From a virus: DNA of 41,417 bases. This document shows, piece by piece, positions 38,987-41,417 of this stretch. The DNA is taken from the IMG/VR virus record IMGVR_UViG_3300013765_000001, positions 1 through 41,417 of that record. The stretch is one strand, 5' to 3'. Position 1 is the first letter of the stretch. Every line of letters begins with the position of its first letter. Below the pieces are notes generated by a model. It was not told the DNA's origin. It was given only the letters and a program-made list of their open reading frames with translations, and searched no databases. Made by a program: the position numbers and the translations under genes.

Positions 38987-39504
38987 GCAAGACTCAGCAA
39001 CATTGGCTCGCGGTTTTCTTCAATCGCAGTCATCACTAAAAGCTCAATCTCTACCTCTACGCGCACCGGCTCATCCCAAAACTTGAACAAGTGCTCTTCA
39101 ACGATCTGCGCGTCATCGTGCCAGACGACACCAGTGAGCGCATCTTCCGCGCATCGGGCGAGCTTTAACACGTCCGGCCTGGTGGTTGGTGCAATTGTGG
39201 CTCGGCCAGTCGCATTCAGCCCGAATTTGCCGTAGTGACCCTTCGGCCGTGGGCGATAGAACCTCATAGTCACTGCCAGTGCGCCGGTCAGCAGATCCGC
39301 TTCGCCAAGACGGGCGGCCAGCGCCGCTCGCGCAACACTCTCTTTCCAGCTTCGCCCTTCGGGATTGTCATCGACCGTGTTCACGACGATGCTGCCGTTG
39401 GGCCGCCGCAACGGTTCCCCGGTCTTTTTGTTCATAAGAACAAACGATCGCTTGCTCCCGGCCGTCTGTGGTTGCCCAAAAACTGTGAAGGTGATCGGCT
39501 CCAT
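38983..39504 (-). CDS. rusA: RusA-family Holliday junction resolvase
   Basis: The 173-residue protein shows FTVFGQPQTAGSKRSF at the N-terminus and the RusA core PTTRPDVLKLARCAEDALTGVVWHDDAQIVEEHLFKFW with the Asp residues that bind magnesium. It resolves branched DNA before packaging, complementing the recombination genes of the other arm. ATG 39504 follows AGGGAAAG. Somewhat longer than E. coli RusA owing to inserts around residues 27-50. Confidence 0.85.
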   Translation of the reverse strand: MEPITFTVFGQPQTAGSKRSFVLMNKKTGEPLRRPNGSIVVNTVDDNPEGRSWKESVARAALAARLGEADLLTGALAVTMRFYRPRPKGHYGKFGLNATGRATIAPTTRPDVLKLARCAEDALTGVVWHDDAQIVEEHLFKFWDEPVRVEVEIELLVMTAIEENREPMLLSLA

Positions 39505-39511
39505 CTTTCCC

Positions 39512-39739
39512 TCATTCCCCTATGCAATCCTTGATATGCAACTCTGCGAGTTCGCGGCAGACCGCCGAAGCCTCGCTTACGTTGTGCAGTTTCCCTGCTA
39601 AAACGCGGCTGTCAATCTCAGCCGCCGCGGCGCAGCACGCATCCGCTTCTGCGTGCGCAATCTCGCGAACAATCTCGCGAGCGATTGTCTGCCTGGCAAT
39701 GCGCCGAACGATGCGCGAGGCACGGTCAAAGGGTTTCAT
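39512..39739 (-). CDS. Hypothetical helical protein (75 aa)
   Basis: The product is almost all helix with many Ala, Arg and Glu (RASRIVRRIARQTIAREIVREIAHAEADACC) and overlaps the upstream winged-helix gene by 4 bases. No family recognised. Genuine by operon packing. Confidence 0.55.
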   Translation of the reverse strand: MKPFDRASRIVRRIARQTIAREIVREIAHAEADACCAAAAEIDSRVLAGKLHNVSEASAVCRELAELHIKDCIGE

Positions 39740-39987
39740 TTCGGCATCACCATTTCCGCCAGCACCGCGTGTTTCACCCGGTAGAAGCGGGTTTCACTTG
39801 AGTTCCACCACTCCACCAGCTTGCGACCATTGCGCTTCCCGGCCTTCTCTGCGAGGTCGCCCATGACCAGCCCGAAAGCGTCATCTGAGCGTCGCAGCTT
39901 CGCGCGCGCTTGTAATTCTTCGAAGCTTAGTGGCCCGTGCAAGAGCAGCAGCTCGAGTACGCGCCGGTGGCGGCCATCGTAAATCAC
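39736..39987 (-). CDS. Small winged-helix protein
   Basis: The start is probably GTG 39987, overlapping the previous stop as GTGA; a TTG at 40002 is an alternative. The 83-residue product has RVLELLLLHGPLSFEELQARAKL (helix-turn-helix) and a wing with WWNSSETRFYRV. A DNA-binding regulator is likely. Confidence 0.6.
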   Translation of the reverse strand: MIYDGRHRRVLELLLLHGPLSFEELQARAKLRRSDDAFGLVMGDLAEKAGKRNGRKLVEWWNSSETRFYRVKHAVLAEMVMPK

Positions 39988-40277
39988 CGGGTGTGTGGGC
40001 AACCATCAACGTGGCCAAGCACCACAGTCTTGCCACCATGACCGTGGATCGCCATCAGATCACTAAGTGAGTCAAACACTGCCACAGACGCCACCCCGCT
40101 GAGCCATTGCATCGCACATTTACCGCTCGAGAAGATGACACCCTCAGCAACCATGCCGGTGCCGCTGTTGCCGTGCACGTCCGTAGACCTGTGTAGTTGA
40201 AACCCGCACATTGTTTTGTTGGTTTTTTCCACTTTGAGGTGAATTACCCAACCGGGAGGGCGCGCGCATCTTACCAC
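39984..40277 (-). CDS. Small phage protein with IHGHGGKT motif
   Basis: The 97-residue frame begins at GTG 40277 (GTG 40232 or ATG 40211 are alternative starts; no strong RBS decides). The conserved part is SGTGMVAEGVIFSSGKCAMQWL followed by VAVFDSLSDLMAIHGHGGKTVV, a pattern I have seen in small phage proteins of unknown function. It lies early in the leftward arm after the replication-type gene. Confidence 0.55.
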   Translation of the reverse strand: MVRCARPPGWVIHLKVEKTNKTMCGFQLHRSTDVHGNSGTGMVAEGVIFSSGKCAMQWLSGVASVAVFDSLSDLMAIHGHGGKTVVLGHVDGCPHTR

Positions 40278-40287
40278 AGTGTAATTC

Positions 40288-40297
40288 TTACGTTGTC
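40288..40297 (+). promoter_or_regulatory. Candidate operator TTACGTTGTC
   Basis: The same ten bases occur upstream of the ribbon-helix-helix gene (41373-41382), and CGTTGTCTTTA there is matched in inverted form at 101-111. All lie in non-coding gaps before genes of the early region. Binding protein unknown; the regulator at 41158-41355 is the first candidate. Confidence 0.35.
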
Positions 40298-40345
40298 ACG
40301 GTTTCAAAAAACTGCTGAAATCCTTGCAAAAACAGGGCGATTGCT

Positions 40346-41038
40346 TCACCCAACCGCACGCTGCGGGTCCTCGATCCACTGCTTAATCAACTCATCCCAC
40401 TCGCCTGAACGATGGGCGGCCACCGCCCACCCGTCTGGATTTCGGATACCTTCGACCTGCCGGTGTCCTTGCCCGATGAGCTTCTGCGCCAGGTGATGCT
40501 GCGCCCAGGCGTAGTCTCGGATTTGGTCAAGCGTGAATTTGGATCTGGACACACACACAGGTTTTGGCGGGCTGTGTGTGTGATCACTTAGTTCCCGATC
40601 AGCACTCAACAAAGAAGATGAAGAAGAAGATGAAGAAGAAGAGCTATTTTTTGCCATTGGCAAAACGATGGGTCTGCCATGCTTGCGTTGGGGCACCTCC
40701 GGACCCCACCTTTTTCGAGCGCCTTTTCTGCCCGCTCGGGCTTTTAATTCGTTGAATTCAGCCTGTTTAGTGCGCTCTGCTTTGAGCCGTGGATGCACCA
40801 GCCGGTCGGGCCGTTCTGGGTGCGGTTCGAAGCGCTCAATAACAAACTGGATTGATTCAGCAGGTGCGTTTTTGCAGAGTCGCGATAGCAGAGCTATGTC
40901 GGCAGGTATGCTGCTTTCTCGCCAGCAGTAACTCAGCAGCCGAATATAGATGCCCTCTTGCTCAAGCGTCATCACCTGCACATGCTCGTCAGCCAGGTAG
41001 TCAGCTGCGTAAAACTGAAAAGCCGGTGCTTTGCTCAC
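40346..41038 (-). CDS. DUF1376-type replication-associated protein
   Basis: GTG 41038 gives a 230-residue protein starting MSKAPAFQFYAADYLADEHVQVM and continuing LEQEGIYIRLLSYCW, the DUF1376 signature found at the N-terminus of phage replication initiators. A basic linker (RAGRKGARKRWGPEV) and a run of eleven Ser residues coded by mostly TCT follow. The C-terminal helical part (LDQIRDYAWAQHHLAQKLIG) may bind a helicase loader or DNA. Frames 5' of 41038 lack this homology. It probably starts phage replication. Confidence 0.7.
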   Translation of the reverse strand: MSKAPAFQFYAADYLADEHVQVMTLEQEGIYIRLLSYCWRESSIPADIALLSRLCKNAPAESIQFVIERFEPHPERPDRLVHPRLKAERTKQAEFNELKARAGRKGARKRWGPEVPQRKHGRPIVLPMAKNSSSSSSSSSSSLLSADRELSDHTHSPPKPVCVSRSKFTLDQIRDYAWAQHHLAQKLIGQGHRQVEGIRNPDGWAVAAHRSGEWDELIKQWIEDPQRAVG

Positions 41039-41157
41039 TCTAAGGTTGCCCCTCGGGTTGGGAATGGAAAACACAGATAGAAGTGGGCCGCCAAGCTGCG
41101 AAGCTTTGCCGCTGCCCTTTCGCCCCAGGGAGCAACGGCGCTGACGACCCACGAGCC

Positions 41158-41355
41158 TTACGCCGCGCGCTTGCGCTTTATAGGTGTTTTTTCTCGCAGG
41201 GCCGGATGCTGCTGCGTTAGTTTGTCCAGCTTTTCGGTCACCGCCTCGCGAATGATCTGAGAATACGGAATGTCCAACACTTCGGCAATTCGGCTGAGCC
41301 GGTCGTTGAACTCGTCTGAAACCCGCAGGTTAAGCAGTTTTGTTTTCTGAGACAT
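41158..41355 (-). CDS. Ribbon-helix-helix (CopG/Arc-like) regulator
   Basis: The 65-residue protein contains TKLLNLRVSDEFNDRLSRIAEVLDIPYSQIIREAV, a single ribbon-helix-helix: a strand that enters the DNA major groove and two helices forming the dimer. A basic C-terminal tail (KTPIKRKRAA) follows. It is the first gene of the leftward arm, next to the window end; its upstream region shares motifs with the start of the window. It could be the lysogeny repressor or an autoregulator. Confidence 0.8.
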   Translation of the reverse strand: MSQKTKLLNLRVSDEFNDRLSRIAEVLDIPYSQIIREAVTEKLDKLTQQHPALREKTPIKRKRAA

Positions 41356-41370
41356 TAGAGCGCCCCCACG

Positions 41371-41386
41371 CTTTACGTTGTCTTTA
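41371..41386 (+). promoter_or_regulatory. Candidate operator before the RHH gene
   Basis: CTTTACGTTGTCTTTA has CTTTA at both ends and shares TTACGTTGTC with 40288-40297 and CGTTGTCTTTA (inverted) with 101-111. It lies 16-31 bases before the regulator ATG, where autoregulation would act. Confidence 0.4.
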
Positions 41387-41417
41387 TGGCCGCACGTGAA
41401 AAAGTATATACATCAAA

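Noticed and set aside
40261-40345. Promoter for the leftward arm before the 97-aa gene
   Set aside because: TTGAAA with a 17-base spacer leads to TTACAC, too poor a -10 to call; only the shared motif is listed.
1-41417. Terminal direct repeats of the window
   Set aside because: The first and last stretches do not match in direct orientation; only a short inverted motif is shared.

Overview
The window reads as a nearly complete genome of a temperate, tailed (siphovirus-like) phage, probably assembled as a linear copy of a circular molecule. Almost every position is phage-type coding sequence and no bacterial housekeeping gene is visible. GC content is moderately high. The phage attachment site lies inside the window (about 9.54-9.79 kb) with phage genes on both sides. 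That fits a free or circular phage better than an integrated prophage. The host cannot be named. The only host clue is the 5' half of a tRNA-Arg (anticodon TCG) in the attachment core.

Rightward arm (about 0.13-9.6 kb, + strand). Small membrane and zinc-ribbon proteins lead into a recombination block: a YqaJ-type exonuclease, a probable single-strand annealing partner and an SbcC/RecF-like ATPase. Next come a DUF6745-like protein with 26 tandem copies of a 12-bp repeat, a small partner protein, several zinc-ribbon or winged-helix proteins, an excisionase-like protein, a D12-class adenine methyltransferase that begins with a run of eleven Gs, and a tyrosine integrase. The attachment site follows: tRNA-derived core, arm-type repeats and a 14-bp inverted repeat flanking int. 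A short Lys/Ala-rich basic protein gene with its own promoter and a bidirectional terminator closes the arm.

Leftward arm (41.36 down to 10.14 kb, - strand). From the right end it runs: ribbon-helix-helix regulator, DUF1376 replication-type protein, small regulators, RusA resolvase, zinc-finger protein, lysis cassette (GH19 endolysin with a C-terminal membrane anchor, overlapping spanin-like pair, holin-like protein), small terminase, four small genes, large terminase, portal, a secreted Pro-rich protein, three virion-type proteins, MuF-type head protein, scaffold, major capsid, decoration-like protein, connectors and head-tail proteins, two tail-tube paralogues, tail chaperones G and GT joined by a -1 frameshift, tape measure, DUF2460, DUF2163/BR0599, NlpC/P60, tail hub and a tail fibre. 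Two + strand cargo genes (27.18-27.91 kb) interrupt the late operon; the first has its own promoter and terminator.

The two arms diverge across the window ends and converge at about 10.1 kb, as expected for a lambda-like temperate layout in which the two window ends abut. The strongest leads beyond the standard gene list are the structured attP, the programmed -1 frameshift CCCAAAG in the tail chaperone gene, the 12-bp repeat array in which a single base makes or removes a GATC site in a phage that encodes its own adenine methyltransferase, the G11 tract at the start of that methyltransferase, a zinc-ribbon gene apparently split by a +1 frameshift, and several small genes not reported by simple length-cutoff gene finding.
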